A DNA stretch of 50,226 nucleotides from JANNMJ01 sp031397815. GTDB lineage: Bacteria; Bacteroidota; Bacteroidia; Cytophagales; Hymenobacteraceae. Both the position numbers and the translations under genes were made by a program. Positions 6,183-14,532 of the stretch are shown piece by piece. Every line of letters begins with the position of its first letter. Position 1 is the stretch's first letter. Where the stretch lies: assembly GCA_031397815.1 (NCBI GenBank), contig JANNMJ010000234.1:1-50226 (forward strand), given 5' to 3'. A model generated the notes under the pieces. That model saw only the letters and a program-made list of their open reading frames with translations, was not told where the DNA came from and made no database searches.

Positions 6183-8780
6183 ATGAATCGTTCCGCTTGC
6201 TTCGTCCTCTTCGCTTTTTCGAGTTTGATTGGTTGCACGTCGGGGTCGCGGCAAGCGGCGCCGGGCGCGGCTAATCCTGCTTCTACGTCCGCTTCCTCTC
6301 CTTCCGCTGCTGTGTCGTCATCTGAAACGCCGCTTTACCGCGCTGCTGAGTTTACCGTCTGGCCCGACCGTGTTGAGCAGGGCGCGTTTGTGGCGCGGGC
6401 GGTTTCCGCCACGCACATCACCAGTAATTATCAAAGCCCCGCGAACCGGACGTTCAACCGCGAGCTGCAATTCAAATTCGCCCTCAACGGCCGCGATAAC
6501 GAGCTGCCGATTGGCGTTAACCACTCAGTAGTGCTGTTTCCCGGCGGTGCGGGGAAAACGGTGGAAACGCCGGTCATCGAATTCGGGAAGCTGCTGAAAC
6601 AGGAGACGCCGGTGCCCGCTGATTCCTATTTGGAGCCGGATACGCGCATCAAGCTCCGCCTCGATTTGCGCCCCGTGTTGGCCGGGTTCAAGGCGAACGG
6701 GCATTTCGATACCTTCAACGGCCAACGGATTTATCAGCAGGATTTCAAAGGCGTTTTCATCGCCGGGGGCTCCGAGCCGTTGGGGTGGGATTTCGATAAC
6801 CTCGCCGGGCGCGCACAGTATCAGCTGCAAGACCCCGACGGCGACGGTATCTACGAAATCGAGCTTCTGCTGAACCCCGGCGGCACCACCGGCACCGCCC
6901 AAACCCGCGAGTGGAAGCTGACGAAGGATGTGAGCGCCCTGCCGCAATACCACTCCGAGCAGCCGTTGGTGGATGCGCTCTGGAATCTGTCGCTGGAAGA
7001 GATGCTGCTCAATATCCGGCCCGACGAAACCTTTATGGCTGGCGCGAAGTGGGACGGCGTCTGGACGCGCGACATCTCCTATAGTATCGTGCTGAGCCTC
7101 GCGCATCTGCGGCCCGACATCACGATGAACTCGCTCCGGCGAAAAGTGACCGCCGACGGGCGCATCATTCAGGATACGGGCACGGGTGGGTCGTGGCCGG
7201 TATCGAGCGACCGGCAGACATGGGCGTTGGCGGCGTGGGAAGTGTACGTCGCGACCGGTGACCGCGCGTGGCTGCAATACGCGTACGACGTCATTTTTAA
7301 GTCGATTCAGGCCGACGAGCGCACCGTCGCCCGTCCCGGCGAGCTGGTACGCGGCGAGTCGTCGTTCCTCGATTGGCGGCAGCAGACGTACCCGCGCTGG
7401 ATGCAACCGGCGGATATCTACGAGTCGCGGTGCTTGGGTACGAACGTGGTGTTCGCCCGTGCTTACGACATTCTCGGCCTGATGGCGCGTCAGCTCAACC
7501 CCACCGCTCCGGCCGGGAAAGTGGCGCTCAAAACCGCCGCTGCCCTTCGCGATACCATTAACGCGCAGCTCTGGAGCGCCGAAAAAGGGTATTACGGTCA
7601 GTTCCGATACGGGCGCCCGACCGCCAATCAGCTTTCGGGCCGTTGGGAAGCGCTCGGCGAGGCGTTGGCGGTGCTTTACGAAGTGGCGCCCGGCGAGCGC
7701 GCTCCGTCCATCATCAAAAACGCGCCCGCGCTCCGGTGGGGCACGCCCACGGTTTGGCCCGGCCAGCCGAACACGCCGCCGTACCACAACCAGTCGGTTT
7801 GGCCGTTCGTGCAGGCGTACTGGAACTGGGCGTTGGCGCGCAACGAGGCCGGTGACGCCCTCGCACACGGCTTGGCGACTATCTACCGTCCGGCCGCCCT
7901 CTTCCTTACTAACAAGGAAAACCTCAACGCTTTCGATGGCGATTTCAAAGGCACCGAAACCAACTCCGACCGGCAACTTTGGAGCGTAGCGGGGAATCTG
8001 GCGATGGTAACGCGGGTGTTTTTCGGGATGGAATTCCGCCCCGACCGTCTCACGCTCTCGCCGTGCGTCCCCGCCGCCTACCCCGGCGAGAAAGTGCTCA
8101 GCAACTTCCGTTATCGGGGCGCCACGTTCACGCTCCGCCTGCGCGGCACCGGCAACGTCCTGAAAAGCATCATGATGGATGGTCAGCTCGTCAAAACCGC
8201 AACCATTCTAGCCTCGCTCACCGGCACGCACGAGCTGGTGATGGAGCTGAGCAACACGCCGCTGCCCGCCGGTCCGGCCGTCCGCTACGTCGAGCCGATT
8301 GCCGAAGCCTTCGGCCCCGAACCCGGCCCAGTGCCCGTCAGCCAACTCATCGCCACCCTTGAGCCGACGAAGCAAGTCAAGACCGGCCCCGCCGCGCTGC
8401 ATCCACAGGGCTTCAGCGGAAATGGCTACACGATTCTGACCCGCACCGAAAACCGCGCGGTCGCGCTCAAATTCAACGTGCCGACGGCGGGCCGCTACGT
8501 CCTCGATTTCCGCTACGCGAACGGCTCTGGCCCGGTCAATACCGATAACAAGTGCGCCCTCCGCTCCCTCTCAGTCGATGGTAAACCGGTTGGGCCGGTC
8601 GTCTTCCCGCAGCGCGGCGCCAACGATTGGTCCGACTGGGGCTTCACCAATGCCACCCTCCTCACCCTAACGCCCGGCGAGCACACCGCCACCCTCACCT
8701 TCGAGCCGCAAGACGATAATATGAACGCCGAAGGCATCAACACCGCCCTCCTCGACCAAATGCGCCTCTACAAAATGTAG
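6183..8780 (+). CDS. Lipoprotein (alpha/alpha)6-barrel glycoside hydrolase with C-terminal carbohydrate-binding-like domain
   Basis: The start at 6183 (MNRSACFVLF) gives a classic lipoprotein signal with lipobox SLIGC (Cys18); longer starts only add a basic non-signal stretch. An N-terminal beta domain (about 30-250) is followed by a helical barrel containing WDGVWTRDISYS (about 290), GTGGSWPVSSDRQTWALAAWEVY and NQSVWPFVQAYWNWALA. The WTRD motif and aromatic spacing resemble glycogen-debranching C domains and GH63/GH15-like (alpha/alpha)6 enzymes. Residues from about 750 form a beta-sandwich (GRYVLDFRYANGSG ... HTATLTFEPQDDN) like CBM6/CBM35. I infer a cell-surface or periplasmic exo-glycosidase acting on an alpha-glucan or mannoside; the exact GH family and substrate are unknown. 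It stands alone, with no sus-like genes nearby. Confidence 0.8.
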   Translation: MNRSACFVLFAFSSLIGCTSGSRQAAPGAANPASTSASSPSAAVSSSETPLYRAAEFTVWPDRVEQGAFVARAVSATHITSNYQSPANRTFNRELQFKFALNGRDNELPIGVNHSVVLFPGGAGKTVETPVIEFGKLLKQETPVPADSYLEPDTRIKLRLDLRPVLAGFKANGHFDTFNGQRIYQQDFKGVFIAGGSEPLGWDFDNLAGRAQYQLQDPDGDGIYEIELLLNPGGTTGTAQTREWKLTKDVSALPQYHSEQPLVDALWNLSLEEMLLNIRPDETFMAGAKWDGVWTRDISYSIVLSLAHLRPDITMNSLRRKVTADGRIIQDTGTGGSWPVSSDRQTWALAAWEVYVATGDRAWLQYAYDVIFKSIQADERTVARPGELVRGESSFLDWRQQTYPRWMQPADIYESRCLGTNVVFARAYDILGLMARQLNPTAPAGKVALKTAAALRDTINAQLWSAEKGYYGQFRYGRPTANQLSGRWEALGEALAVLYEVAPGERAPSIIKNAPALRWGTPTVWPGQPNTPPYHNQSVWPFVQAYWNWALARNEAGDALAHGLATIYRPAALFLTNKENLNAFDGDFKGTETNSDRQLWSVAGNLAMVTRVFFGMEFRPDRLTLSPCVPAAYPGEKVLSNFRYRGATFTLRLRGTGNVLKSIMMDGQLVKTATILASLTGTHELVMELSNTPLPAGPAVRYVEPIAEAFGPEPGPVPVSQLIATLEPTKQVKTGPAALHPQGFSGNGYTILTRTENRAVALKFNVPTAGRYVLDFRYANGSGPVNTDNKCALRSLSVDGKPVGPVVFPQRGANDWSDWGFTNATLLTLTPGEHTATLTFEPQDDNMNAEGINTALLDQMRLYKM

Positions 8781-8782
8781 CA

Positions 8783-8799
8783 GCGTCTCTCCGAGACGC
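8783..8799. terminator. Short hairpin between convergent genes
   Basis: GCGTCTCTCCGAGACGC is a perfect 7-bp stem with a TCC loop, directly after the glycosidase stop and before the convergent esterase stop. There is no U-tract, so it may be a weak terminator or a REP-like unit. Confidence 0.45.
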
Positions 8800-8810
8800 G
8801 TGTCAATCGC

Positions 8811-9395
8811 CTACAAGCTTCCCCCCACCGCATCCGTCAGCAGCATCGGCCGCAGCTTCGGCCACACCACATCAGCCATTTGACGCTGCCCGGCGGCATT
8901 CGGGTGAACGCGGTCGGGGAGAGTGAGCGTGGGATTCAAGATAATGCCATCGAGCAGGAACGGCACGAACGCCGCGTTATGCCGCCCCGCCACCGTCCGG
9001 AACAGCGCCGCGAACGCCGCCGCATACGGCCCGCCGAGCAGCGTCGGCAGCTCCATACCTAATAGAAGGCAGCGCGTGGCCGTATGGTGCCGCCGCACCC
9101 GATGCAAAATGGCGTCGAGGTTGGCTTCGGTGGTGGTGGGGGAGTGGCCGCGCAGGCCGTCGTTCGCGCCCAATTCCAGCACGAACACATCGGGTTTCGC
9201 GTGCGCCGCGAGCGTGGCGTCGAGGCGGACGAGGCCGCGGGTCGTGGTGTCGCCGGAGCGCCCCGCGTTCACGGCGCGGTAAGGCAGCGCCTCCGCGTCG
9301 AGCCGCGCCTGAATCAGCGCCGGAAAGGCCAGTGCCGCGCCCACGCCATACCCGGCCGTGAGGGAATTGCCAAAAAAGAGAATCGTCCGCTGCAT
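8811..9395 (-). CDS. GDSL/SGNH-family esterase (arylesterase / TesA-like)
   Basis: About 194 residues from MQRTILFF; an alternative start seven codons upstream exists. The SGNH blocks are complete: block I FFGNSLTAGYG with the nucleophile Ser, block II Gly in NAGRSGDTT, block III GANDGLRG with the oxyanion Asn, and block V DRVHPNAAG with the catalytic Asp and His. Family members hydrolyse short-chain esters, thioesters or lysophospholipids. No clear signal peptide is present, so it is probably cytoplasmic, unlike E. coli TesA. It converges with the glycosidase gene and is followed upstream by a small membrane protein gene on the same strand. Confidence 0.9.
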   Translation of the reverse strand: MQRTILFFGNSLTAGYGVGAALAFPALIQARLDAEALPYRAVNAGRSGDTTTRGLVRLDATLAAHAKPDVFVLELGANDGLRGHSPTTTEANLDAILHRVRRHHTATRCLLLGMELPTLLGGPYAAAFAALFRTVAGRHNAAFVPFLLDGIILNPTLTLPDRVHPNAAGQRQMADVVWPKLRPMLLTDAVGGSL

Positions 9396-9434
9396 TCTCC
9401 CAACGCTTACCCCCAAGTGCGCCGATGGGTTACA

Positions 9435-9716
9435 TCAGCCCATCAGCACCACCACTTCCACGACCATCGCCAGCAGCGAGCGCCAAAACCACGGCAGCAC
9501 TTGCCCCCGGTGCTTCTGCGGCAGCCGCTGCGCCAGCGCCAGATAACCGACCACCGTCAGCAGTAAATGTCCGAGGATGAACCACACCGCCTTCACCCAA
9601 TTGGCCGTGATGGTATTGTGAGTAGTCCATTGGTCAGGCTCGCCCCAGCCGCCCAGCGCCGTTCGGAGCAAAAGGTAAGTGCCTACTTCGAAAGCAAAAA
9701 ACAGGAGCCACGGCAT
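9435..9716 (-). CDS. Small membrane protein, unknown function
   Basis: 93 residues starting MPWLLFFAFEVG. Three hydrophobic segments are visible (about 2-20, 38-62 and 74-92), separated by short polar loops, the second rich in Arg/Gln/Lys. I do not recognise the family. A good -7 box (TAGCTTTG) lies only a few bases before the ATG, implying a leaderless or near-leaderless mRNA. It lies upstream of the esterase gene on the same strand with a 39-bp gap and could be cotranscribed with it. Confidence 0.6.
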   Translation of the reverse strand: MPWLLFFAFEVGTYLLLRTALGGWGEPDQWTTHNTITANWVKAVWFILGHLLLTVVGYLALAQRLPQKHRGQVLPWFWRSLLAMVVEVVVLMG

Positions 9717-9720
9717 CCGG

Positions 9721-9728
9721 CAAAGCTA
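9721..9728 (-). promoter_or_regulatory. -7 box TAGCTTTG immediately before a start codon
   Basis: On the minus strand TAGCTTTG matches TAnnTTTG and ends 4 bp before the ATG at 9716. With the usual start site a few bases past the box, the transcript would begin at or next to the start codon. No -33 TTTG is visible at 19 bp. Confidence 0.5.
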
Positions 9729-9761
9729 GCGCCCGCCTCCTTCCTGATACGTCGCTGATAC

Positions 9762-11648
9762 GTGCGGATGCGTTTGCACCAAATCGGGCCAGTCGGGCGT
9801 TCGTCGGATTACCTTTCGGCCTGTTCTTCCGAGTCACTGCGTTTGGGTTTGCCGCGTCTGCATCATCTGCTCTTTATTCTGACGCTGAATGCGGTCGGGT
9901 TGCTGCTGTTGGGCGTTCCGGCGCACGCCCAAACCGTGCGCCTGCGCTGGCAAACCGCCACCGCCACTGAGCGCACCGCCCTCCGGCGGCTCCGGCTACC
10001 CAACTCTGCTCCTGATTCCCTCGCCGCCCTGACGGCCGTCCGGACCGCCATTCTCGCCCTCCGGGCTGATGCGTGGCTCACGGCGTCGGCCGATTCGCTC
10101 AAATGGCCCACTAGGGATTCGCTCCGGATTCAACTTTATCTAGGAACACGCTTCCGCTGGGCCACCGTCCGCGCCACCGACGATGTGCCCGACGGCCTTC
10201 TCGCCCGCGCCGGTTTCCGCGAGCGCCTCCTGCGCGGCGAGCCGTTCCAACCGGCCGAGCTGGTGCGGCTGCAACAAGCCATTCTCACCGAAGCCGAAGA
10301 CCACGGCTACCCGTTCGCCGCCGTGCGCCTCGATTCCGTGCAGTGGCTCGATGCCGCTGGCGACCGCCTGTCCGCCGTCCTGCGACTGGAACGCGGGCCG
10401 CTGGTGGTGATGGATTCGATTTTGGTCGAAGGTCCGGCGCATATCAGTCGGGGTTTTCTGTCGAGATACCTTCAGATTTTTCCCGGCCAACCGTATAGTC
10501 AGGTACGGATCGCCGCCGCCACGCGCCTGCTCAAGCAGCTGCCTTATTTGCAAAGCACCGGCGCGCCGCGGATCCGGTTCGCGCAAGATCGCGCCCGCAT
10601 CACCTTCTTCCTCGCCGACCGTCGCGCGAACCAGTTCGACGGCATCGTCGGGGTACTTCCAGCGAACAACCCCGCTCCCGGCGCCAAGCGCGTGCAGGTG
10701 ACCGGCGAAGTCAATCTGGCGCTCCGCAACATCAAGGGTGGCGGCAAAAGCCTGACGCTCAACTGGCGCAAAGCCGACGCTAATTCCACCGCCCTGAACG
10801 CTTCCTATGCCCATCCCGGCTTGCTGGGGTCGCCGCTGGAATTTGTGGGGACGTTCAATCTGGTCCGACAAGCCAACCAATTCGTCACCACCAAGCCGCG
10901 CCTCGAATTCGGTTACCCCACCGCCCGCCTCGGCCGCCTGAGCTTTTTCGCCGAGTTCCGGTCGTCGCGGCTGCTCGCCGATTCCACGTTTCGCCTCCTC
11001 ACCGTCCTGCCCGCCACCCTCGATTCGCGCTACCCGAATTACGGCCTCTCCTACGCCCTCAACCTCCTCGACGACCCGTTTTTCCCCCGACGCGGCTGGA
11101 GCCTCGCCCTCAGCGGCGCCGCCGGAAACAAAGTCATCCGCCGCAACCCCGACGTGCCGGAAGCGCTCTACGCCAACATTCGTCCCCGCACCACGCAGCT
11201 CACGGGCGGTTTGCGGCTCGAACGTTACACCCGCACCGGCCGCTCCTCCACGCTCCTAACCCGCATTCGCGCCGAAGGCCTCTACAACGCCGACCGCCTC
11301 TTCGAGAACGACCTCTTCCGCCTCGGCGGCCTCGCCACCCTGCGCGGATTCGACGAATGGCAATTCTTCGTCTCCTCCTACGCCGTCGCCACCACTGAAT
11401 ACCGCGTCTTCACCGGCGACGACGCCTACGTCTTCCTCTTCGCCGACCAAGGCTACTACCGCCGCGACCGCACCCCCGCATCCTCCGCCGCCCTCTCCCG
11501 CGATTGGCCCGGCGGCGCCGGTCTCGGCCTCACCTTCAGCACCGGCGCGGGCGTATTTCAGTTCGTTTACGCCGTTGGCCGCGCCAGCGGCCAAACCGCC
11601 AGCCTGACGCGCGGCAAGATTCACTTCGGCATCACCGGCCGATTCTAA
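9762..11648 (+). CDS. Omp85-superfamily outer-membrane protein (BamA/TamA-like)
   Basis: Up to 628 residues; the start is uncertain (GTG 9762, ATG 9768, or a later TTG) because the signal peptide LLFILTLNAVGLLLL ending GVPAHAQ lies about 35 residues in. The N-terminal half holds POTRA-like units, one clear at about 205-260 (GPLVVMDSILVEGPAHISRG ... YLQIFPGQPYSQVRI). The C-terminal half is beta-barrel with alternating strands, including GLSYALNLLDDPFFPRRGWSLAL and LGGLATLRGFDEWQFF, which contains the RGF-like loop-6 motif of Omp85 proteins, and ends in aromatic Phe. Such proteins insert or translocate outer-membrane proteins or lipids. It lies just upstream of rplC but has no obvious link to translation. 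Confidence 0.85.
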   Translation: MRMRLHQIGPVGRSSDYLSACSSESLRLGLPRLHHLLFILTLNAVGLLLLGVPAHAQTVRLRWQTATATERTALRRLRLPNSAPDSLAALTAVRTAILALRADAWLTASADSLKWPTRDSLRIQLYLGTRFRWATVRATDDVPDGLLARAGFRERLLRGEPFQPAELVRLQQAILTEAEDHGYPFAAVRLDSVQWLDAAGDRLSAVLRLERGPLVVMDSILVEGPAHISRGFLSRYLQIFPGQPYSQVRIAAATRLLKQLPYLQSTGAPRIRFAQDRARITFFLADRRANQFDGIVGVLPANNPAPGAKRVQVTGEVNLALRNIKGGGKSLTLNWRKADANSTALNASYAHPGLLGSPLEFVGTFNLVRQANQFVTTKPRLEFGYPTARLGRLSFFAEFRSSRLLADSTFRLLTVLPATLDSRYPNYGLSYALNLLDDPFFPRRGWSLALSGAAGNKVIRRNPDVPEALYANIRPRTTQLTGGLRLERYTRTGRSSTLLTRIRAEGLYNADRLFENDLFRLGGLATLRGFDEWQFFVSSYAVATTEYRVFTGDDAYVFLFADQGYYRRDRTPASSAALSRDWPGGAGLGLTFSTGAGVFQFVYAVGRASGQTASLTRGKIHFGITGRF

Positions 11649-11705
11649 CTGTCAGTACCAGAAGGGGAGAAGCGCGCACTGTTAAGCAAAAGTTTTGACA
11701 TTCAG

Positions 11706-11736
11706 CTTGCCAGCTTAATTAATTTTCCTACCTTTG
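11706..11736 (+). promoter_or_regulatory. Ribosomal cluster promoter P(rplC): -33 CTTG, 19 nt, -7 TACCTTTG
   Basis: CTTG at 11706-11709 is followed after exactly 19 nt by TACCTTTG at 11729-11736, the Bacteroidota consensus layout. Transcription would start near 11741, giving a leader of about 70 nt with a small hairpin GACCC-N10-GGGTC (11756-11775). The core TTTTCCTACCTTTGCGCTCC plus one more C is repeated identically before rpsH (21491-21511). Confidence 0.85.
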
Positions 11737-11809
11737 CGCTCCCGTTGACAAAACCGACCCAGTTGGGAAGGGGTCTGCGGGGATGTATTACTCTCTTTTT
11801 CAAGGTAGA

Positions 11810-12439
11810 ATGCCTGGCATCATCGGTAAGAAAATCGGGATGACAAGCCTCTTCACCGAGGACGGCAAGAACGTGCCGGCCACGCTGATTGAAGCTGGTC
11901 CTTGTTTCGTAACGCAGGTCAAGACCGTCGCAACCGACGGTTACGCTGCAGTACAAATCGGTTTCGGTAAGCGCAAAGCGCGCCGGACCACTAAAGCAAT
12001 GGCGGGTCACTTCGCCAAAGCCGGCGTAGAGCCGCTGCAAAAACTGGCCGAATTCCGGCCTGACGCAGAGCACGACCTCTCGTCTTACAAAGCCGGCCAA
12101 CAGCTCGGCGCCGATTTCTTCATCGAAGGCGACTTCGTTGACGTCGTTGGTACCTCGAAAGGCAAAGGCTTTCAGGGCGTCGTGAAGCGTCACAACTTCG
12201 CCGGTGTCGGCGGACAGACCCACGGCCAACACAACCGCCTCCGGCACCCCGGTTCTATCGGTGCGTGCTCGTGGCCTTCCCGTGTGTTTAAAGGGATGCG
12301 GATGGCCGGCCGGATGGGCGGCACCCGCGTGAAAGTGCAGAACCTGAAGGTGCTGCGTGTCGTGACCGACCGAAACTTGCTGGTTATCAGCGGTTCGGTG
12401 CCCGGCGCGAAAAACTCATTCGTGTACCTCGAGAAGTAA
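11810..12439 (+). CDS. rplC: 50S ribosomal protein L3 (uL3)
   Basis: 209 residues from MPGIIGKKIGMT, the canonical L3 beginning; an in-frame ATG nine codons earlier adds an unlikely stretch. Signature GFQGVVKRHNF-x-G-x(2)-THGQHNRLRHPGSIG and RVFKGMRMAGRMG are typical. L3 initiates 50S assembly and reaches the peptidyl transferase centre. It is the first gene of this cluster: rpsJ, normally directly upstream in the S10 operon, is not here, and a good promoter lies in front. No Shine-Dalgarno sequence precedes the ATG, as is usual in the phylum. Confidence 0.97.
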   Translation: MPGIIGKKIGMTSLFTEDGKNVPATLIEAGPCFVTQVKTVATDGYAAVQIGFGKRKARRTTKAMAGHFAKAGVEPLQKLAEFRPDAEHDLSSYKAGQQLGADFFIEGDFVDVVGTSKGKGFQGVVKRHNFAGVGGQTHGQHNRLRHPGSIGACSWPSRVFKGMRMAGRMGGTRVKVQNLKVLRVVTDRNLLVISGSVPGAKNSFVYLEK

Positions 12440-12447
12440 GCCGCCCG

Positions 12448-13083
12448 ATGGAAGTCTCCGTAGTAAAAATCGACGGCCAGGATACCGGCCGCAAGGTGAC
12501 CCTGTCCGACGCCGTTTTCGGTGGCGAGATCAATCACCACGTGATGTATCTCGACGTCAAGCAGTACCTCGCCAACCAGCGCCAGGGTACGCACAAGTCG
12601 AAAGAGCGTGCTGAAGTAGCCCGCACGACCAAGAAACTCAAGAAGCAGAAAGGTACCGGCGGTGCCCGTGCTGGCTCGATGAAGTCGCCGGTGTTCATCG
12701 GCGGTGGTCGGGTATTCGGCCCACGTCCGCGTGACTATAGCTTCAAGCTCAACAAAAAAGTCAAAGCGTTGGCCCGCCTCTCGGCACTGGCTTCGCTGGC
12801 GAAAGACTCGAAAGTGAAAGTAGTGGAGAACCCTTCGTTCACCGCTCCTAAAACGAAAGAAGTCGTTGCCTTGCTGTCGAACATGCAGCTCACCGGCCGC
12901 CGTACCCTCCTCGTGACGGGTGCCGTGGATGCGAACGTGGTGCTGTCGGCCCGCAACATTCAGAAAGTGAAAGTGGCTGTTCCCTCCTCGCTGACCACCT
13001 ACGATCTGCTCAACGCAGACGCGCTGGTGCTGTCGGAAGCGGGTCTGCAGACGCTGGAAGCTCTTTACGCCCCAAAGGCCTAA
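12448..13083 (+). CDS. rplD: 50S ribosomal protein L4 (uL4)
   Basis: 211 residues, 8 bp after rplC. The conserved loop KQKGTGGARAGS-x(2)-SPVFIGGGRVFGPRPRDY reaches the peptide exit tunnel in known structures, and RRTLLVTG plus LLNADALVLSEAGLQTLE match the C-terminal globular part. In E. coli L4 represses its own S10 operon by binding the leader. Whether that occurs here is unknown, but the short leader before rplC carries only a small hairpin. Confidence 0.97.
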   Translation: MEVSVVKIDGQDTGRKVTLSDAVFGGEINHHVMYLDVKQYLANQRQGTHKSKERAEVARTTKKLKKQKGTGGARAGSMKSPVFIGGGRVFGPRPRDYSFKLNKKVKALARLSALASLAKDSKVKVVENPSFTAPKTKEVVALLSNMQLTGRRTLLVTGAVDANVVLSARNIQKVKVAVPSSLTTYDLLNADALVLSEAGLQTLEALYAPKA

Positions 13084-13101
13084 TCCCCCCACGCCGAACA
13101 G

Positions 13102-13398
13102 ATGAACCCGCACCACGTTCTGAAGCGCCCGCTCGTTACCGAGAAGATGGCCGCCTTGCAGGAAACCGGTCGTTTCGCCTTCGAGGTGGACCGTCTGGCC
13201 AACAAGATCGAAATCCGCCGCGCTATCGAGCAGCTTTACGGGGTAACCGTAACGGCTGTCAACACGATGCGCTACGCCGGCAAGATCAAAAGCCGCAACA
13301 CCAAAAATGGCCCGGTTTCGGGTCGCCGCGCCTCGTCGAAGCGGGCGGTGGTTACGCTGAAAGCCGGCGATACCATCGACTTCTACACGGGCATTTAA
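13102..13398 (+). CDS. rplW: 50S ribosomal protein L23 (uL23)
   Basis: 98 residues, close to the usual ~95-100. Recognised by HHVLKRPLVTEKMAALQETGRFAFEVDRLANKIEIRRAIEQLYGV cut in its typical order (LKRP-VTEK, then the N-K-IE-x-A-EQLYGV helix) and the extended loop with MRYAGKIKSRN. L23 sits at the tunnel exit and docks trigger factor and SRP. It follows rplD after 18 bp in the same operon. Confidence 0.96.
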   Translation: MNPHHVLKRPLVTEKMAALQETGRFAFEVDRLANKIEIRRAIEQLYGVTVTAVNTMRYAGKIKSRNTKNGPVSGRRASSKRAVVTLKAGDTIDFYTGI

Positions 13399-13422
13399 TT
13401 TCCACGCCGTAGATACCCTATT

Positions 13423-14250
13423 ATGGCAGTTAAGAAACTTCGTCCGATTACGCCCGGTACGCGCTTCCGCGTAGCACCGGCGTTCGACGAGATCACCGCA
13501 TCCAAGCCGGAGAAATCACTCACGGTTGGGATCCACAAATCCGGTGGCCGTAACGGCTCCGGTAAGATGACGATGCGTTACACCGGTGGGGGCCACAAGC
13601 GCACCTACCGCCTCGTGGACTTCAAGCGCGCCAAGCACGGCGTGCCAGCCACGGTGAAAAGCATCGAGTACGATCCGAACCGCACGGCCCGGATCGCGCT
13701 GCTCTACTACGTCGATGGCTCCAAAGCCTATATCATCGCCCCAGCCAACCTCGCGGTCGGCGCTACGGTGATGAGCGGCCCAACGGCTCCGCCGGAAGTA
13801 GGCAACGCGTTGCCGCTGTCAGCAGTCCCGCTCGGTACTATCGTTCACAACATCGAGCTGCGGCCCGGTCAAGGCGGCCAGATGGCGCGCTCGGCTGGTA
13901 CCTACGCTCAGCTGGTGGCTCGTGAAGAGCGCTACGCTACCCTGCGCCTGCCGTCGGGTGAGTCGCGGATGGTCCTGACGTCGTGCTCCGCCACGATCGG
14001 TACCGTCTCCAACGGCGACCACATGAACGTGCGCCTCGGCAAAGCCGGTCGCTCGCGTTGGCTGGGTATCCGTCCCCGCGTTCGCGGTGTGGCAATGAAC
14101 CCAGTGGATCACCCTATGGGTGGTGGTGAAGGTCGCTCTTCGGGCGGTCACCCACGCTCGCGCAACGGTATCTTCGCCAAAGGCCAGAAGACCCGCTCGC
14201 CGAAGAAGCATTCGGATAAACTGATCGTCAGCCGCAAAGGCAAGAAATAG
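13423..14250 (+). CDS. rplB: 50S ribosomal protein L2 (uL2)
   Basis: 275 residues, the normal length. Typical blocks are GRNGSGKMTMRYTGGGHKR, VKSIEYDPNRTARIALLYY, HNIELRPGQGGQMARSAGTYA, and the C-terminal MNPVDHPMGGGEGRSSGGHPRSR with the conserved His needed for peptidyl transfer. L2 joins 16S and 23S rRNA contacts and is essential for subunit association. The next gene, rpsS, starts 3 bp after its stop. Confidence 0.98.
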   Translation: MAVKKLRPITPGTRFRVAPAFDEITASKPEKSLTVGIHKSGGRNGSGKMTMRYTGGGHKRTYRLVDFKRAKHGVPATVKSIEYDPNRTARIALLYYVDGSKAYIIAPANLAVGATVMSGPTAPPEVGNALPLSAVPLGTIVHNIELRPGQGGQMARSAGTYAQLVAREERYATLRLPSGESRMVLTSCSATIGTVSNGDHMNVRLGKAGRSRWLGIRPRVRGVAMNPVDHPMGGGEGRSSGGHPRSRNGIFAKGQKTRSPKKHSDKLIVSRKGKK

Positions 14251-14253
14251 CAA

Positions 14254-14532
14254 ATGGCTCGTTCGCTAAAGAAAGGCCCCTACATCGACTACCGCCTGGA
14301 GAAAAAAGTCCAGGTACTGATCGACGCCAACAAAAAGTCGGTCGTCAAGACGTGGTCGCGCCGCTCGATGATCTCTCCGGATTTCGTCGGCCACACCTTC
14401 GCCGTTCACAACGGTAACAAGTTCATCCCGGTCTACGTCACGGAAAACATGGTGGGTCACAAGCTGGGCGAATTCGCCCCGACCCGCAACTTCCGTGGTC
14501 ACACCGCCAAAAAAGATAAAGGCAAGCGATAA
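14254..14532 (+). CDS. rpsS: 30S ribosomal protein S19 (uS19)
   Basis: 92 residues. MARSLKKGPYIDYRLEKKV, TWSRRSMISPDFVGHTFAVHNG and VTENMVGHKLGEFAPTRNFRGH are textbook S19 motifs. S19 binds the 30S head beside S13. Its TAA overlaps the ATG of rplV by one base (TAATG), which suggests translational coupling. Confidence 0.98.
   Translation: MARSLKKGPYIDYRLEKKVQVLIDANKKSVVKTWSRRSMISPDFVGHTFAVHNGNKFIPVYVTENMVGHKLGEFAPTRNFRGHTAKKDKGKR

Noticed and set aside
6525..7976. 483-residue minus-strand frame opposite the glycosidase
   Set aside because: Arg/Val-rich shadow; glycosidase frame has clear domains and a lipobox.
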